64,000 nt of DNA from Bradyrhizobium sp. (GCF_030646015.1 NZ_JAUSLT010000074.1:1-64000); one strand, 5' to 3'; shown: positions 9,050 through 21,204, counted from the first letter of the stretch. Notes: generated by a model from the sequence alone, not told the origin. A program made the numbers and translations.

Positions 9050-11122
9050 ATGACCATACTCATCGTCGATGGCAAAGAGATCGATGTCCCCGCGGACTTC
9101 ACGCTGTTGCAGGCCTGTGAAATGGCGGGCGCGGAAATCCCGCGCTTTTGCTACCACGAGCGGCTGTCGATCGCGGGCAATTGCCGGATGTGCCTGGTCG
9201 AGGTGAAGGGCGGCCCGAAGCCGGTGGCAAGTTGCGCCTGGGCGGTTCGCGATTGCCGTCCCGGTCCCAAGGGCGAGCCGCCGGAAATCTCGACCCGCTC
9301 GCCGATGGTGAAGAAGGCGCGCGAAGGCGTGATGGAATTCCTGCTGATCAACCACCCGCTGGATTGCCCGATCTGCGATCAGGGCGGCGAGTGCGACCTG
9401 CAGGATCAGGCGATGGGCTACGGCGTCGACACCAGCCGCTTCGCCGAAAACAAGCGCGCGGTCGAGGACAAATACCTCGGCGCGCTGGTCAAGACCTCGA
9501 TGAACCGCTGCATCCAGTGCACGCGCTGCGTCCGCTTCGCCGCCGAAGTCTGCGGCGTGCCGGAAATGGGCGCGACCGGCCGCGGCGAGGACATGGAGAT
9601 CACCACCTATCTGGAATCGGCGCTGACCTCGGAACTGCAGGGCAATCTGGTCGATATCTGCCCGGTCGGCGCGCTGACCTCCAAACCCTATGCCTTCTCG
9701 GCGCGGCCCTGGGAGCTCGGCAAGACGCAGTCGATCGATGTGATGGACGGCGTCGGCTCGGCGATCCGGGTCGATACCCGCGGCCGCGAGGTGATGCGGA
9801 TCCTGCCGCGCGTCAACGAGGCGGTGAACGAGGAGTGGATTTCCGACAAGACCCGCCACATCGTCGACGGCCTGCGCACCCAGCGGCTCGACCGGCCCTA
9901 CATCCGGGAGAACGGCAAGTTGCGCGCGGCGTCGTGGCCGGAGGCATTCGGCGCCATCGCGGCCAAGGCCGGCCGCATCGACGGCAAGCGGATCGGCGCC
10001 ATTGCCGGCGATCTCGCCGCGGTCGAGGAGATGTTCGCGCTGAAGGAGCTGCTGGCCAAATCCGGCTCCGCCAATCTGGCGGTGCAGGGCGGCGACGCCT
10101 TCGATCCCAAAGCTGGCCGCGCCTCCTACATTTTCAATCCGACCATTGCCGGCATCGAGCAGGCCGACGCATTGCTGATCGTGGGTTCCAACCCGCGCAA
10201 GGAGGCCGCGGTTCTCAACGCGCGCATCCGCAAGCGCTGGCGCTCCGGCCAGCTCAAGATCGGCGTGATCGGCGCCAGGGCCGATCTCACCTATGATTAC
10301 GACTATCTCGGCGCGGGCACGGATTCGCTGAGCGAACTCGCCGCCGGCAAGCACGCCTTCGCGAACGTGCTGAAGGGCGCCAAGAATCCGATCGTGCTGG
10401 TCGGCGCCGGCGTGGCCGCGCGCCATGACGGGGCGGCGGTTCTCGCCGCCACGGCAAAGCTCGCGCTCGATGTCGGCGCGGTTACGGGCGACTGGAACGG
10501 GTTCGGAATATTGCACGACACCGCCGCGCGGGTCGGCGCGCTCGACATTGGCTTTTCCTCGGGCGCAAGCGGCCTGACCGCGGCGCAGATGACGACATTC
10601 GGCACACTCGATGTTCTGTTCCTGCTCGGCGCCGACGACATCAAGGCGCCTGACGGCACCTTCGTGGTCTATATCGGCACCCACGGCGACCGCGGCGCGC
10701 ATCGCGCTGACGTCATCCTGCCGGGGGCGGCCTATACCGAGAAATCCGGCATCTACGTCAACACCGAGGGCCGGGTGCAGATGGCCAACCGCGCGTCATT
10801 TCCGCCGGGCGAGGCGCGCGAGGACTGGGCGATCGTCCGCGCGCTGTCGGATGTGCTTGGAAAGAAGTTGCCTTGGGATTCGCTGGCCGCGTTGCGGCAG
10901 GCAATGTTCAAGGCCGTGCCGCATCTGATGCGCATCGACCAAATCGAGGCCGGCAAGGCCGATGACATCAAGAAGCTGGCGGGCAAGGGCGGCAGCGTCG
11001 AGAAGGCGCCGTTCAAGACCGTCGAGGATTTTTACCTGACCAACCCGATCGCACGCGCGTCAGCGATCATGGCGGAATGTTCCCGCCTGGCCTCCGGGCA
11101 AATGCTGACGGCGGCGGAGTGA
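9050..11122 (+). CDS. nuoG: NADH-quinone oxidoreductase subunit G
   Basis: A 690-residue 75-kDa subunit, the iron-sulfur relay of the peripheral arm. The N-terminal [2Fe-2S] ferredoxin motif is [21 protein letters not shown]. Then come the His/Cys site [20 protein letters not shown] and the paired [4Fe-4S] region [19 protein letters not shown] with DICPVGAL. The C-terminal two thirds are a molybdopterin-oxidoreductase-like fold without a cofactor ([42 protein letters not shown]). Length is normal for alphaproteobacteria. It starts 15 bp after nuoF. Confidence 0.98.
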   Translation: MTILIVDGKEIDVPADFTLLQACEMAGAEIPRFCYHERLSIAGNCRMCLVEVKGGPKPVASCAWAVRDCRPGPKGEPPEISTRSPMVKKAREGVMEFLLINHPLDCPICDQGGECDLQDQAMGYGVDTSRFAENKRAVEDKYLGALVKTSMNRCIQCTRCVRFAAEVCGVPEMGATGRGEDMEITTYLESALTSELQGNLVDICPVGALTSKPYAFSARPWELGKTQSIDVMDGVGSAIRVDTRGREVMRILPRVNEAVNEEWISDKTRHIVDGLRTQRLDRPYIRENGKLRAASWPEAFGAIAAKAGRIDGKRIGAIAGDLAAVEEMFALKELLAKSGSANLAVQGGDAFDPKAGRASYIFNPTIAGIEQADALLIVGSNPRKEAAVLNARIRKRWRSGQLKIGVIGARADLTYDYDYLGAGTDSLSELAAGKHAFANVLKGAKNPIVLVGAGVAARHDGAAVLAATAKLALDVGAVTGDWNGFGILHDTAARVGALDIGFSSGASGLTAAQMTTFGTLDVLFLLGADDIKAPDGTFVVYIGTHGDRGAHRADVILPGAAYTEKSGIYVNTEGRVQMANRASFPPGEAREDWAIVRALSDVLGKKLPWDSLAALRQAMFKAVPHLMRIDQIEAGKADDIKKLAGKGGSVEKAPFKTVEDFYLTNPIARASAIMAECSRLASGQMLTAAE

Positions 11123-11126
11123 ACTG

Positions 11127-12197
11127 ATGGCTGAATTTTTCGCAAGCGGATTCTGGACCGGCTTCCTGTGGCCGCTGATCATCATGATCGCGCAGAGCGT
11201 CATGCTGCTCGTCATTCTACTGGTCGCGATCGCCTACATCCTGTTGGCCGACCGCAAGATCTGGGCGGCGGTGCAGATCCGGCGCGGACCCAACGTGGTC
11301 GGCCCCTGGGGCCTGTTCCAGTCCTTCGCCGACCTTTTGAAGTTCGTGCTGAAGGAGCCGATCATCCCGTCCGGCGCCAACAAGGGCGTGTTCCTGCTGG
11401 CGCCGCTGGTGAGCTGCGTGCTGGCGCTGGCGGCCTGGGCGGTGATCCCGATGGATCTCGGCTGGGTTATCTCCGACATCAATGTCGGGGTGCTCTATAT
11501 CTTCGCGATTTCGTCGCTGTCGATCTACGGCATCATCATGGCCGGCTGGTCGTCGAATTCGAAATACCCGTTTCTGGCAGCACTTCGCTCGGCGGCGCAG
11601 ATGGTCAGCTACGAGGTCTCGATCGGTTTTGTGATCATCACGGTGCTGTTGTGCGTGGGCTCGCTGAACCTGTCGGCCGTGGTCGAGGCGCAGCACACCC
11701 GTGGCCTGGCGAGCCTGATCGGCCTGCCGCAGCTGACGATCCTGAACTGGTACGTCTGGCCGCTGTTCCCGATGTTCGTGATCTTCTACGTCTCGGCGCT
11801 GGCGGAAACCAACCGTCCGCCGTTCGATCTGGTGGAAGCCGAATCCGAGCTGGTCGCGGGCTTCATGGTCGAATACGGCTCGACGCCTTATCTGCTGTTC
11901 ATGCTCGGCGAGTACGTCGCGATTACCACGATGTGCGCGCTGGCGACGATCATGTTCCTCGGCGGCTGGCTGCCGCCGATCGACGTCGTGCCGTTCACCT
12001 GGGTTCCCGGGGTGATCTGGTTCACGCTCAAGGTATTTTTCATGTTCTTCCTGATTGCGATGGCGAAGGCGATCGTGCCGCGCTACCGCTACGATCAGTT
12101 GATGCGGCTGGGCTGGAAGGTGTTCCTGCCGCTGTCGCTGGCGATGGTGGTGATTGTGGCCGGTGTGCTGCATTTCGCCGGCATCGCGCCGAAATGA
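11127..12197 (+). CDS. nuoH: NADH-quinone oxidoreductase subunit H
   Basis: A 356-residue membrane subunit with about eight helices; it closes the quinone entry chamber and links the arms. Hallmarks are [33 protein letters not shown] in the first cytoplasmic loop, [27 protein letters not shown] in the loop facing NuoB/NuoD, and [15 protein letters not shown] near the C-terminus. The start follows nuoG by 4 bp. Confidence 0.98.
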   Translation: MAEFFASGFWTGFLWPLIIMIAQSVMLLVILLVAIAYILLADRKIWAAVQIRRGPNVVGPWGLFQSFADLLKFVLKEPIIPSGANKGVFLLAPLVSCVLALAAWAVIPMDLGWVISDINVGVLYIFAISSLSIYGIIMAGWSSNSKYPFLAALRSAAQMVSYEVSIGFVIITVLLCVGSLNLSAVVEAQHTRGLASLIGLPQLTILNWYVWPLFPMFVIFYVSALAETNRPPFDLVEAESELVAGFMVEYGSTPYLLFMLGEYVAITTMCALATIMFLGGWLPPIDVVPFTWVPGVIWFTLKVFFMFFLIAMAKAIVPRYRYDQLMRLGWKVFLPLSLAMVVIVAGVLHFAGIAPK

Positions 12198-12204
12198 GGT
12201 CGCT

Positions 12205-12699
12205 ATGAGTGTCAACATCAACGCTACGGCCCGCTCGCTCCTGCTGACGGAATTCGTCTCGGCGTTCTTTCTCGCGATGCGCTATTTCTTCAAGCCGAAG
12301 CCGACGCTGAACTATCCGTTCGAGAAGGGGCCGATCTCGCCGCGCTTCCGCGGCGAGCACGCGCTGCGCCGCTATCCCAATGGCGAGGAACGCTGCATCG
12401 CCTGCAAGCTGTGCGAGGCGATCTGTCCGGCGCAGGCGATCACGATCGAGGCCGGCCCGCGCCGCAACGACGGCACAAGGCGCACGGTGCGCTACGACAT
12501 CGACATGGTGAAATGCATCTATTGCGGATTGTGCCAGGAGGCCTGTCCGGTCGATGCGATTGTCGAGGGACCGAATTTCGAATTCGCGACCGAGACCCGC
12601 GAGGAACTCTATTATGACAAGGCGAAATTGCTCGCCAATGGCGACCGCTGGGAGCGCGAGATTGCGAAATCCATCGAACTCGATTCGCCGTACCGGTGA
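12205..12699 (+). CDS. nuoI: NADH-quinone oxidoreductase subunit I
   Basis: A 162-residue ferredoxin-like subunit that carries clusters N6a and N6b. Both CX2CX2CX3CP motifs are intact: Cys64/67/70/74 in [13 protein letters not shown] and Cys104/107/110/114 in [21 protein letters not shown]. The N-terminus (about residues 8-30) is the amphipathic helix that lies on the membrane. ATG at 12205 follows GAGGTCGCT and matches alphaproteobacterial NuoI; an upstream in-frame ATG would extend into nuoH. Confidence 0.98.
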   Translation: MSVNINATARSLLLTEFVSAFFLAMRYFFKPKPTLNYPFEKGPISPRFRGEHALRRYPNGEERCIACKLCEAICPAQAITIEAGPRRNDGTRRTVRYDIDMVKCIYCGLCQEACPVDAIVEGPNFEFATETREELYYDKAKLLANGDRWEREIAKSIELDSPYR

Positions 12700-12708
12700 G
12701 GTGAGGGC

Positions 12709-13347
12709 ATGATCCTTCCAGCCCTGTTCTTCTATCTGTTCGCCGGCGTCTGTGTCGCCTCGGCGGTGATGGTGATTGTGTCACGCAATCCCGTGCACTC
12801 CGTGCTGTTCCTGATCCTGGCCTTCGTCAACGCCTCCGGCCTGTTCATCCTGATGGGCGCCGAGTTCCTGGGGATGATCCTGGTCGTGGTCTATGTCGGC
12901 GCGGTCGCGGTGCTGTTCCTGTTCGTGATCATGATGCTCGACGTCGACTTCACCGAGTTGCGCGAGGGATTCCTGGAATACCTACCGTTCGGCCTCGTGA
13001 TCGGCGCGATCTTCCTCGCCGAGTTGCTGCTGGTCGGCGGCGGCTGGGTCATCAATCCCGACGTCGCCAAATCGGTTACGTCGACGATCCCGGCCAATAT
13101 CAGCAATACCGAGGCACTCGGGCTGGTGCTCTACACCAAGTACATTCATTACTTCCAGATCGCCGGCATGGTGCTGCTGGTGGCGATGATCGGCGCCATC
13201 GTGCTGACGCTGCGCCACAAGGTCAGCGTCAAGCGGCAGGACATCAACGTGCAGAACGCGCGGACGCCGGAGCTCGCGATGAGCGTGCGCACGGTGGCGT
13301 CGGGGCAGGGGCTGCAGGACGCGGACGCGCCGGAGTGGGTGAAATGA
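12709..13347 (+). CDS. nuoJ: NADH-quinone oxidoreductase subunit J
   Basis: A 212-residue membrane subunit (ND6 type) with five predicted helices. The conserved stretch [31 protein letters not shown] (about residues 52-82) contains the pi-bulge helix involved in coupling. The C-terminal 45 residues are a polar extension ([20 protein letters not shown]...). Its stop overlaps the ATG of nuoK by 4 bp (ATGA at 13344-13347). Confidence 0.97.
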   Translation: MILPALFFYLFAGVCVASAVMVIVSRNPVHSVLFLILAFVNASGLFILMGAEFLGMILVVVYVGAVAVLFLFVIMMLDVDFTELREGFLEYLPFGLVIGAIFLAELLLVGGGWVINPDVAKSVTSTIPANISNTEALGLVLYTKYIHYFQIAGMVLLVAMIGAIVLTLRHKVSVKRQDINVQNARTPELAMSVRTVASGQGLQDADAPEWVK

Positions 13348-13652
13348 CCATCGGTCTCGGACATTACCTCTCGGTCGGCGCCATCCTGTTCACGATCGGG
13401 ATCCTCGGCATCTTTCTCAACCGCAAGAACATCATCGTCATCCTGATGTCGATCGAGCTGATCCTGCTCGCGGTCAATATCAACCTGGTGGCGTTCTCGA
13501 CCTTCCTCGGCGACATCGTCGGGCAGGTGTTTGCGCTGCTGGTGCTCACGGTGGCCGCGGCGGAAGCCGCGATTGGGCTTGCGGTGCTGGTGGTGTACTT
13601 CCGCAATCGCGGCTCGATTGCGGTCGAAGACGTCAATCTGATGAAGGGTTAA
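13344..13652 (+). CDS. nuoK: NADH-quinone oxidoreductase subunit K
   Basis: A 102-residue three-helix membrane subunit (ND4L type). The proton-channel glutamates are present: one in [17 protein letters not shown] and another in [23 protein letters not shown] at 13344 overlaps nuoJ (ATGA), which sets the start over the in-frame alternative 9 bp upstream. Confidence 0.97.
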   Translation: MTIGLGHYLSVGAILFTIGILGIFLNRKNIIVILMSIELILLAVNINLVAFSTFLGDIVGQVFALLVLTVAAAEAAIGLAVLVVYFRNRGSIAVEDVNLMKG

Positions 13653-13660
13653 CGCGCGAA

Positions 13661-15733
13661 ATGATCCAGGCAATCGTCTTTCTGCCGCTGATCGGCGCTG
13701 TACTCGCGGGCCTGATCGCTATCTTCGGTGCGCATGCGCGCAACCCGAGCGGCGATGTGGTCGAGCATCACGATGACGGCCATGGCCACGGCGCGTATGC
13801 GTCGGATGCCCATGACGATCACGGCCACGATGACCATGGCCATGACGACCATCATGCGGCCGAGCCGCCGGCGGCGGGCTCGCGCGCGGCCGAGCTGATC
13901 ACGACCGGACTGTTGCTGGTGTCTGCCGCGCTGTCCTGGGTCGCTCTGGTCGACGTCGGCTTCATGCACCATGACGCGCGCATCGCGCTGTTCACCTGGA
14001 TCAATTCCGGCGACCTGCAGATCGCGTGGGCGCTGCGCGTCGACACGCTGACCGCCGTGATGCTGGTGGTGGTCAACACCGTGTCGTCGCTCGTGCACCT
14101 CTATTCCATCGGCTACATGGATGAGGATCCGCACCGGCCGCGGTTCTTTGCCTATCTCTCGCTGTTCACCTTCGCGATGCTGATGCTGGTGACTTCGGAC
14201 AATCTGGTGCAGCTGTTCTTCGGCTGGGAGGGCGTCGGCCTCGCAAGCTACCTGCTGATCGGCTTCTGGTACCAGAAGCCGTCGGCGAACGCCGCCGCCA
14301 TCAAGGCCTTCGTGGTCAACCGGGTCGGCGATTTCGGCTTTGCGCTCGGCATCTTCGCGATCTTCATGATGATCGGCTCGACCGACTTCGAGACCATCTT
14401 CGCCGGCGCGCAGGGGCTGACCGGCAAGACCATCAATTTCTTCGGCTGGCACGCCGATGCGCTGACGCTGATCTGCCTGTTGCTGTTCATGGGCGCGATG
14501 GGCAAATCGGCCCAGTTCCTGCTGCACACCTGGCTGCCGGACGCCATGGAGGGCCCGACGCCGGTCTCGGCGCTGATCCACGCCGCGACCATGGTCACCG
14601 CGGGTGTCTTCATGGTGGCGCGGCTGTCGCCGCTGTTCGAGCTCGCGCCGAATGCGCAGGCCGCGGTGATGTTCTTCGGCGCCACCACGGCGTTCTTCGC
14701 TGCCACCGTCGGGCTCGTGCAGAACGACATCAAGCGCATCGTGGCGTATTCGACCTGTTCGCAGCTCGGCTACATGTTCGTGGCGATGGGAGCGGGGGCC
14801 TATTCGGTCGGCATGTTCCATCTGTTCACGCACGCCTTCTTCAAGGCGCTGCTGTTCCTGGGCTCAGGCTCGGTGATCTATGCGATGCATCACGAGCAGG
14901 ACATCCGCAACATGGGCGGGCTGAAGGACAAGATCCCCTTCACCTACATCGTGATGGTGATCGGCACGCTGGCGCTGACCGGATTCCCGCTCACGGCGGG
15001 CTATTTCTCCAAGGACGCGATCATCGAATCCGCGTTCGTCTCGCACAATCCGTTCGCCTTCTACGGCTTCCTGATGACCGTGATCGCGGCGGGCCTGACC
15101 TCATTTTATTCATGGCGTCTGATCTTCAAGACCTTCCATGGCGAGCCGCACGATCAGAAGCACTATGAGGCCGCGCACGAGGCGCCGTTGTGGATGCTGG
15201 TCCCGATCGGCATTCTCGCTGCCGGATCGATCCTCGCCGGCTTCCCGTTCAAGGAGCTGTTCGCCGGCCACGGCGTGGCGGAATTCTTCCGCGACTCCGT
15301 CAAGATGCATCCCGGAATCATCGACGAGATGCACCACGTGCCGCAGGCCATCGCGTTCCTGCCGACGGTCATGATGGCGCTGGGCTTCGTGGTGTCGTGG
15401 CTGTTCTATATCCGGCGGCCCTACCTTCCGGTGGAACTCGCCAACCAGCACCAGATGCTCTACCAGTTCCTGCTCAACAAATGGTACTTCGACGAGCTCT
15501 ACGATTTCATCTTCGTCCGGCCGACCAAGTGGCTCGGCCGCTTCCTGTGGAAGAAGGGCGACGGTTACGTCATTGACGGGTTCGGTCCCGACGGCGTATC
15601 GGCGCGGGTGCTCGATGTCACCCGCAATGTGGTGAAAATCCAGACCGGCTATCTCTATCACTACGCCTTCGCGATGCTGATCGGGGTCGCAGGTCTGATC
15701 ACCTGGTTTATGTTCGGCGCGGGGGCCCATTGA
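13661..15733 (+). CDS. nuoL: NADH-quinone oxidoreductase subunit L with His/Asp-rich loop
   Basis: A 690-residue proton-pumping antiporter-like subunit (ND5 type), longer than Escherichia coli NuoL (about 613). Core motifs are clear: [68 protein letters not shown] and the C-terminal lateral-helix region. Between helix 1 and helix 2, residues 36-65 contain 11 histidines and 9 aspartates (runs such as [15 protein letters not shown]), predicted to lie on the periplasmic side or in a loop. The TGA overlaps the nuoM ATG (TGATG at 15731-15735). Confidence 0.97.
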   Translation: MIQAIVFLPLIGAVLAGLIAIFGAHARNPSGDVVEHHDDGHGHGAYASDAHDDHGHDDHGHDDHHAAEPPAAGSRAAELITTGLLLVSAALSWVALVDVGFMHHDARIALFTWINSGDLQIAWALRVDTLTAVMLVVVNTVSSLVHLYSIGYMDEDPHRPRFFAYLSLFTFAMLMLVTSDNLVQLFFGWEGVGLASYLLIGFWYQKPSANAAAIKAFVVNRVGDFGFALGIFAIFMMIGSTDFETIFAGAQGLTGKTINFFGWHADALTLICLLLFMGAMGKSAQFLLHTWLPDAMEGPTPVSALIHAATMVTAGVFMVARLSPLFELAPNAQAAVMFFGATTAFFAATVGLVQNDIKRIVAYSTCSQLGYMFVAMGAGAYSVGMFHLFTHAFFKALLFLGSGSVIYAMHHEQDIRNMGGLKDKIPFTYIVMVIGTLALTGFPLTAGYFSKDAIIESAFVSHNPFAFYGFLMTVIAAGLTSFYSWRLIFKTFHGEPHDQKHYEAAHEAPLWMLVPIGILAAGSILAGFPFKELFAGHGVAEFFRDSVKMHPGIIDEMHHVPQAIAFLPTVMMALGFVVSWLFYIRRPYLPVELANQHQMLYQFLLNKWYFDELYDFIFVRPTKWLGRFLWKKGDGYVIDGFGPDGVSARVLDVTRNVVKIQTGYLYHYAFAMLIGVAGLITWFMFGAGAH

Positions 15734-17241
15734 TGACTACCTGGCCCATTCTTTCGGTCGTCACCTTCCTGCCGGTGGTCGGCGCGCTGCTGATCTATCT
15801 CAGCCGCGGCGACGACGAAGCGGCGCGACGCAACGCGCGCTGGATCGCGCTGTGGACCACGCTGATTACCTTTGCGGTGTCGCTCATCCTGGTGTGGCGC
15901 TTCGATGCCGCGCAGCCGGATTTCCAGTTCGTCGAGAAGGCGCAGTGGCTCGCCAGCGGCATCACCTATCACATGGGTGTCGACGGCATTTCGCTGCCGT
16001 TCGTGATCCTTACCACCGCCCTGATGCCGTTCTGCATCATCGCGAGCTGGAAATCGATCACCCAGCGGGTGGGCGAATACATGATGGCGTTCCTGCTTCT
16101 GGAAACGCTGATGATCGGCACCTTCTCCGCGCTCGATCTGGTGCTGTTCTATCTGTTCTTCGAGGGCGGCCTGATCCCGATGTTCCTGATCATCGGGGTG
16201 TGGGGCGGCCCGCGCCGGGTCTATGCCTCCTTCAAGTTCTTCCTCTACACGCTGCTCGGCTCGGTGCTGATGCTGCTGGCGATCATGGCGCTGTACTGGA
16301 ACGCCGGCACCACCGACATCCCGACGCTGATGCAGACTGCGGTGCCGCGATCCTTGCAGACCTGGGCGTGGCTGGCGTTCTTCGCTTCCTTCGCGGTCAA
16401 GATGCCGATGTGGCCGGTGCACACCTGGCTGCCGGACGCGCATGTCGAGGCGCCGACGGCGGGCTCGGTGGTGCTGGCCGCGATCCTCCTGAAGATGGGC
16501 GGCTACGGCTTCCTGCGCTTCTCGCTGCCGATGTTCCCGCTGGCCTCGCATGATTTCGCGCCGCTGATCTTCGGGATGTCGGTCATCGCCATCATCTACA
16601 CCTCGCTGGTGGCGTTGATGCAGGAGGACATCAAGAAGCTGATCGCCTATTCGTCGGTCGCCCATATGGGCTTCGTCACCATGGGCATTTTCGCCGGCAC
16701 CACCCAGGGCTTCGCCGGCGGCGTGTTCCAGATGGTGTCGCACGGCATTGTCTCGGGCGCGCTGTTCCTCTGCGTCGGCATCGTCTACGATCGCATGCAT
16801 ACCCGCGAGATCGCGGCCTATGGCGGCCTGGTCAACCGGATGCCGCTCTACGCCGTCGTGTTCATGGTGTTCACCATGGCCAATGTCGGTCTGCCCGGCA
16901 CTTCCGGATTCGTCGGCGAGTTCCTGACGCTGGTCGGAACCTTCAAGGTCTCGATCCCGACCGCGACCGCGGCGACGCTCGGCGTCATCCTGTCGGCGGC
17001 CTATGCGCTGTGGCTCTATCGCAAGGTCGTGTTCGGCAAGCTGACAAAGCCGTCACTGGCCAGCATCAAGGATCTCACGCTGCGCGAGAGCCTGACGCTG
17101 GTGCCGCTGTTGTTTCTCACCATCCTGTTCGGCGTCTATCCGAAGCCGGTGCTCGATATGTCGGCAGCCTCCGTGCAGCAACTCGTCAACAACTACAACA
17201 CCGCGATCACTGCCGTGAAGGCAGCCGCGCTGCTGCAATAG
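15733..17241 (+). CDS. nuoM: NADH-quinone oxidoreductase subunit M
   Basis: A 502-residue antiporter-like subunit (ND4 type) with about 14 helices. Visible motifs are [36 protein letters not shown] with the conserved coupling glutamate, [34 protein letters not shown], and [19 protein letters not shown] with paired lysines. ATG at 15733 overlaps the nuoL stop; the upstream TTG adds one residue only. Confidence 0.98.
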   Translation: MTTWPILSVVTFLPVVGALLIYLSRGDDEAARRNARWIALWTTLITFAVSLILVWRFDAAQPDFQFVEKAQWLASGITYHMGVDGISLPFVILTTALMPFCIIASWKSITQRVGEYMMAFLLLETLMIGTFSALDLVLFYLFFEGGLIPMFLIIGVWGGPRRVYASFKFFLYTLLGSVLMLLAIMALYWNAGTTDIPTLMQTAVPRSLQTWAWLAFFASFAVKMPMWPVHTWLPDAHVEAPTAGSVVLAAILLKMGGYGFLRFSLPMFPLASHDFAPLIFGMSVIAIIYTSLVALMQEDIKKLIAYSSVAHMGFVTMGIFAGTTQGFAGGVFQMVSHGIVSGALFLCVGIVYDRMHTREIAAYGGLVNRMPLYAVVFMVFTMANVGLPGTSGFVGEFLTLVGTFKVSIPTATAATLGVILSAAYALWLYRKVVFGKLTKPSLASIKDLTLRESLTLVPLLFLTILFGVYPKPVLDMSAASVQQLVNNYNTAITAVKAAALLQ

Positions 17242-17264
17242 CGGCAGCGGGTCAGGACAACGCC

Positions 17265-18698
17265 ATGAGTTTTGAATCTGCAGGATATCAACTGCTGCCC
17301 GTGCTGCCGGAGCTGGTGCTGGCGGTCGGCGCCATGGCGCTGCTGATGCTGGGGGCCTATGGCAAGGAGACGACCAGGCTCGTCACCGGCCTTGCGATCG
17401 GCCTTCTGGTGGTGGTCGGTGCGCTGGAACTGATGCTGCCGGCCGGCAAGCTGACCACCTTCGGCGGCAGTTTCATCGTCGATGATTTCGCCCGCTTCCT
17501 GAAGATCCTGACGCTGATCGGTTCGGCGGCGACGCTGATCCTGTCGGCGGAATTTCTGGCCGATCCGTCGCGGCGGATCTTCGAATATGCCATCTTGGTG
17601 CTGCTCTCGACGCTCGGCATGATGGTGCTGATCTCGGCCGGCGACCTGATCATGCTCTATCTCGGCCTCGAGCTGATGAGCCTCGCGCTCTACGTGGTCG
17701 CCGCCAGCAACCGCGATAATGCCAAATCCACCGAAGCCGGCCTGAAGTACTTCGTGCTCGGCGCGCTCTCGTCGGGCATGCTGCTGTACGGCGCCTCGCT
17801 GATCTATGGCTTCACCGGCACCGTCAGTTTCGCCGGGATCGCCACGGCCGCCAAGACCGGCAGCATCGGCATCGTGTTCGGGCTGGTGTTCCTGCTGGCC
17901 GGGCTTTGCTTCAAGGTTTCCGCGGTGCCGTTCCACATGTGGACGCCCGACGTCTATGAGGGCGCGCCGACCCCGGTCACCGCGTTCTTCGCCTCCGCGC
18001 CGAAGGTCGCTGCCCTCGCGGTATTCACCCGCGTGGCGCTGACCGCCTTTCCGGGCATCGTCTCGGAGTGGCAGCAGATCGTGGTGTTCGTGGCGATCGC
18101 CTCGATGGTGCTGGGTTCGTTCGCCGCCATCGGCCAGACCAACATCAAACGCCTGATGGCCTATTCGTCGATCGGCCATATGGGATTTGCGCTGGTCGGT
18201 CTTGCCGCCGGCACGGTCGAGGGCGCGCAGGGCGTCCTGGTCTATATCTCGATTTATGTCGCCATGACGCTCGGCACCTTTGCCGTGATCCTGACCATGA
18301 AGCGCAATGGCCAGCACGTCGAGAGCATCAGCGATTTCGCAGGGCTGTCGCGCACCAACCCGCTGCTGGCATTCTTCTTCGCCATGCTGCTGTTTTCGCT
18401 GGCTGGCGTTCCGCCGCTGGCGGGCTTCTTCGGCAAATTCTATGTGTTCGTGGCGGCCATCAAGGCCAATCTGTTTACGTTGGCCGTGATCGGCGTGGTC
18501 GCCAGCGTGGTCGGCGCCTATTACTATCTCACCATCATCAAGGTGATGTATTTCGACGAGCCGCTGGCCAAGCTCGACCCGATGCGGATGGAATTGCGCA
18601 CGGTGCTGGCGGTCGCGGGCCTCTTCAACATCTTCTTCTTCGTCTATCCGGGGCCGCTGGTCAGCGTGGCGACGTCGGCGGCGAAGTCGCTGTTCTAG
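17265..18698 (+). CDS. nuoN: NADH-quinone oxidoreductase subunit N
   Basis: A 478-residue antiporter-like subunit (ND2 type), the last classical subunit. Motifs include [73 protein letters not shown] and [20 protein letters not shown]. The reading frame stays open about 85 codons upstream inside nuoM, but ATG at 17265 ([17 protein letters not shown]) matches the family. birA begins at the base after its stop. Confidence 0.98.
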   Translation: MSFESAGYQLLPVLPELVLAVGAMALLMLGAYGKETTRLVTGLAIGLLVVVGALELMLPAGKLTTFGGSFIVDDFARFLKILTLIGSAATLILSAEFLADPSRRIFEYAILVLLSTLGMMVLISAGDLIMLYLGLELMSLALYVVAASNRDNAKSTEAGLKYFVLGALSSGMLLYGASLIYGFTGTVSFAGIATAAKTGSIGIVFGLVFLLAGLCFKVSAVPFHMWTPDVYEGAPTPVTAFFASAPKVAALAVFTRVALTAFPGIVSEWQQIVVFVAIASMVLGSFAAIGQTNIKRLMAYSSIGHMGFALVGLAAGTVEGAQGVLVYISIYVAMTLGTFAVILTMKRNGQHVESISDFAGLSRTNPLLAFFFAMLLFSLAGVPPLAGFFGKFYVFVAAIKANLFTLAVIGVVASVVGAYYYLTIIKVMYFDEPLAKLDPMRMELRTVLAVAGLFNIFFFVYPGPLVSVATSAAKSLF

Positions 18699-19511
18699 AT
18701 GGCATTTAAGCTCGGTCCGCGGGCCATTTCGGCGGGCTACCGGCTCACCGCCTTCGACCAAATTGGCTCGACCAATGCGGAAGCCATGGCGCGGGCGCGC
18801 GAGGGCGAGTATGGTCCGATGTGGTTCGTGACGTCGGAGCAAACGGCTGGGCGCGGACGACGGAATCGCCCCTGGATCGCTCCGCGCGGAAATCTGGCGA
18901 GCAGCATCCTCGAAGTGATCGATGTGGCGCCTGCGGTTGCGGCGACGCTGGGTTTTGCCGCAGGACTTGCAATCGAGACGGCACTGCAAAAAGTAAGCAT
19001 CGAAGCATCGCTGAGGTCGGCGGGATCGGAACATATGAAGTTTTCGCTGAAATGGCCCAACGACGTCCTGGCCGGGAATAAAAAGCTCGTCGGCATCGGA
19101 CTGGAGGCGGAGGCTGTCGCGGGTGACCGGCTGGCCGTGGTGGTCGGCATCGGCACCAACGTCGTGGCGGCACCAGAGGGCACGCCGACCCCAGCGACGT
19201 CGCTGGCGGCCATCGGCGTCGACATCGGCGCGGAGGAATTATTCACCGAACTGTCGAATGCCTGGGCCGAGTCCCGCGGCATCTGGGACAATGGCCGGGG
19301 CTTTGGCGAGATCCGGCGGCTGTGGCTGGAGCGCGCGGCCGGGCTGGGACAGCCGGTCGCGGTCCAGACCGGCACCGCGTCAATCGAGGGGATATTCGAC
19401 ACCATCGACGAGCAGGGCTGCCTGATCGTCCGCAAAGCGGACGGCCATCGGGTCCCGATATCGGCCGGAGACGTCTATTTCGGCTCTGCAGCATCGGCGG
19501 GGGCGGTCTGA
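18699..19511 (+). CDS. birA: Biotin-[acetyl-CoA carboxylase] ligase
   Basis: A 270-residue enzyme that activates biotin as biotinyl-AMP and attaches it to carboxylase carrier lysines. The ligase core has STNAEAMARAREGE, the adenylate-binding loop TAGRGRRNRPW (about residues 49-59), KWPNDVLAGNKKLVGIGLEAE and VVVGIGTNVVAAP. A C-terminal SH3-like domain (TASIEGIFDTIDEQGCLIVR) follows. The N-terminal winged-helix repressor domain of Escherichia coli BirA is absent, so this is a group I ligase without operator binding. It starts immediately after nuoN. Confidence 0.96.
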   Translation: MAFKLGPRAISAGYRLTAFDQIGSTNAEAMARAREGEYGPMWFVTSEQTAGRGRRNRPWIAPRGNLASSILEVIDVAPAVAATLGFAAGLAIETALQKVSIEASLRSAGSEHMKFSLKWPNDVLAGNKKLVGIGLEAEAVAGDRLAVVVGIGTNVVAAPEGTPTPATSLAAIGVDIGAEELFTELSNAWAESRGIWDNGRGFGEIRRLWLERAAGLGQPVAVQTGTASIEGIFDTIDEQGCLIVRKADGHRVPISAGDVYFGSAASAGAV

Positions 19512-21181
19512 TGGCGCGTCCGGATGAACTGACCTTTGCGCCGCTCGGCGGCGTCGGCGAAATCGGCATGAATCTGTCGATCTATGGCCTCGGCAACCGC
19601 CACCAGCGGTCCTGGCTGGCGGTCGATCTCGGTGTCTCCTTCGGCGACGAGGAGCATCTGCCGGGCATCGACCTGATCATGCCGGACGTCCGCTTCCTCG
19701 AAAAGGAGCGGAAGAATCTGGTGGGCCTGGTGCTGACCCATGCCCATGAAGATCATTTCGGCGCCATCATGGACCTGTGGCCGAAGCTGAAATGCCCGAT
19801 CTACGCGACCCAGTTCAGCGCGGCTTTATTCGCGGCCAAATGCGCTTCCGAGCGCCATCCGCCGAAAATCCCGGTCACCGTGGTGCCGTCGGGCGGCCGC
19901 ATCGACATCGGCCCGTTCAGCGTCGAGTTCATTCCGGTGGCGCATTCGATTCCGGAGTCCCACGCGCTGGCGATCCACACCTCCGCCGGCACCGTGCTGC
20001 ACACCGGCGACTGGAAAATCGATCCGACGCCGATCATCGGCGTGCCGACCGACGAGCGGCGGCTGCGCGAACTCGGCGACGCCGGAGTCTTGGCGCTGAT
20101 CGGCGATTCCACCAATGCGGTGCGGGAAGGCCGCTCGCCGTCCGAACTGGAAGTCGCCAAGACCATCACTGAGCTGGTGAAGAGCGCAAAAGGCCGGGTC
20201 GCGGTGACTACCTTTGCCTCCAACGTCGCGCGGCTTCGCGCCGTGGCTGACGCGGCAAAAGCCTCCGGACGCGAGGTCGTCGTGGTCGGCCGCGCCATGG
20301 AGCGGGTGGTACAGGTGGCGCGCGAGACCGGCTATCTCGACGGCGTGCAGAGTTTCCGCGGCGCCGATCTCTACGGCCATTTCCCGCCGGACAAGGTGCT
20401 GGCACTGTGCACCGGCAGCCAGGGCGAGCCGCGCGCAGCGCTGTCGCGCATCGCCAATGACGACCATCCGCAGGTCACCCTGAACAAGGGCGACTGCGTG
20501 ATCTTTTCCTCGCGCACCATTCCCGGCAACGAGAAGGCGGTCGGCGGGATCATCAACGGACTGATCACGCAGGGTATCGAGGTGATCACCGACCGTACCC
20601 ATCTCGTCCACGTTTCCGGCCATCCGCGCCGCGACGAGCTGCGCGAGATGATTTCATGGGTTCGTCCGCAGCTGCTGATCCCGGTTCACGGCGAGGCGCT
20701 GCATCTGTTCGAGCACGCCAAGCTGGCGCGGGCCGCGGGCGTGCCGAAAGTGCTGATCTGCCGCAACGGCGACCTGGTCAAACTGGGGCCGGGCGATTCC
20801 GGCGTGTTCGAGGAGCTGCCGTCCGGGCGGCTCTACAAGGACGGCTCGATACTCGAGGATTCCAAGTCGCGGGCGGTTGTCGAGCGCAAGAAACTGGCAT
20901 TTGCCGGCTGCGCCTTCGTCGCCTTCGCCGTCACCGACAAGGGCGAGCTGGCCGACGATCCCGAGGTCGATCTGGTGGGCATTCCCGAGAAGAACACCGC
21001 GGGCGAACTGATCGACGAGATCGTGTTCGACGTGGTGGTCACGACCGTGGAGGGGCTGCCGCGGGCCAAGCGGCGCGATCCCGACGCGATGGGGGAGTCG
21101 GTGCGCCGCGCGGTGCGCGCCACGATCAACCAGCAGTGGGGCAAGAAGCCCCTGTGCTACGTTCATGTTCTGACGGTTTAG
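19511..21181 (+). CDS. rnj: Ribonuclease J
   Basis: A 556-residue metallo-beta-lactamase/beta-CASP nuclease with 5'-exonuclease and endonuclease activity in RNA maturation and decay. The zinc motif HAHEDHFGAI lies at about residues 77-86; later metal ligands appear in HTGDWKIDPTP and HVSGHPRRDELREMI. The beta-CASP segment includes TFASNVARLRAV and GSQGEPRAALSRIA. A C-terminal domain carries VVVTTVEGLPRAKRRD. ATG at 19511 overlaps the birA stop (TGATG), giving translational coupling. Confidence 0.96.
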   Translation: MARPDELTFAPLGGVGEIGMNLSIYGLGNRHQRSWLAVDLGVSFGDEEHLPGIDLIMPDVRFLEKERKNLVGLVLTHAHEDHFGAIMDLWPKLKCPIYATQFSAALFAAKCASERHPPKIPVTVVPSGGRIDIGPFSVEFIPVAHSIPESHALAIHTSAGTVLHTGDWKIDPTPIIGVPTDERRLRELGDAGVLALIGDSTNAVREGRSPSELEVAKTITELVKSAKGRVAVTTFASNVARLRAVADAAKASGREVVVVGRAMERVVQVARETGYLDGVQSFRGADLYGHFPPDKVLALCTGSQGEPRAALSRIANDDHPQVTLNKGDCVIFSSRTIPGNEKAVGGIINGLITQGIEVITDRTHLVHVSGHPRRDELREMISWVRPQLLIPVHGEALHLFEHAKLARAAGVPKVLICRNGDLVKLGPGDSGVFEELPSGRLYKDGSILEDSKSRAVVERKKLAFAGCAFVAFAVTDKGELADDPEVDLVGIPEKNTAGELIDEIVFDVVVTTVEGLPRAKRRDPDAMGESVRRAVRATINQQWGKKPLCYVHVLTV

Positions 21182-21204
21182 GAAATCAAGGCGGAGGGGG
21201 TGCC

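Noticed and set aside
17193..19034. Minus-strand frame of about 613 codons opposite nuoN and birA
   Set aside because: Low-complexity Arg/Gln/His-rich translation, opposite well-supported genes.
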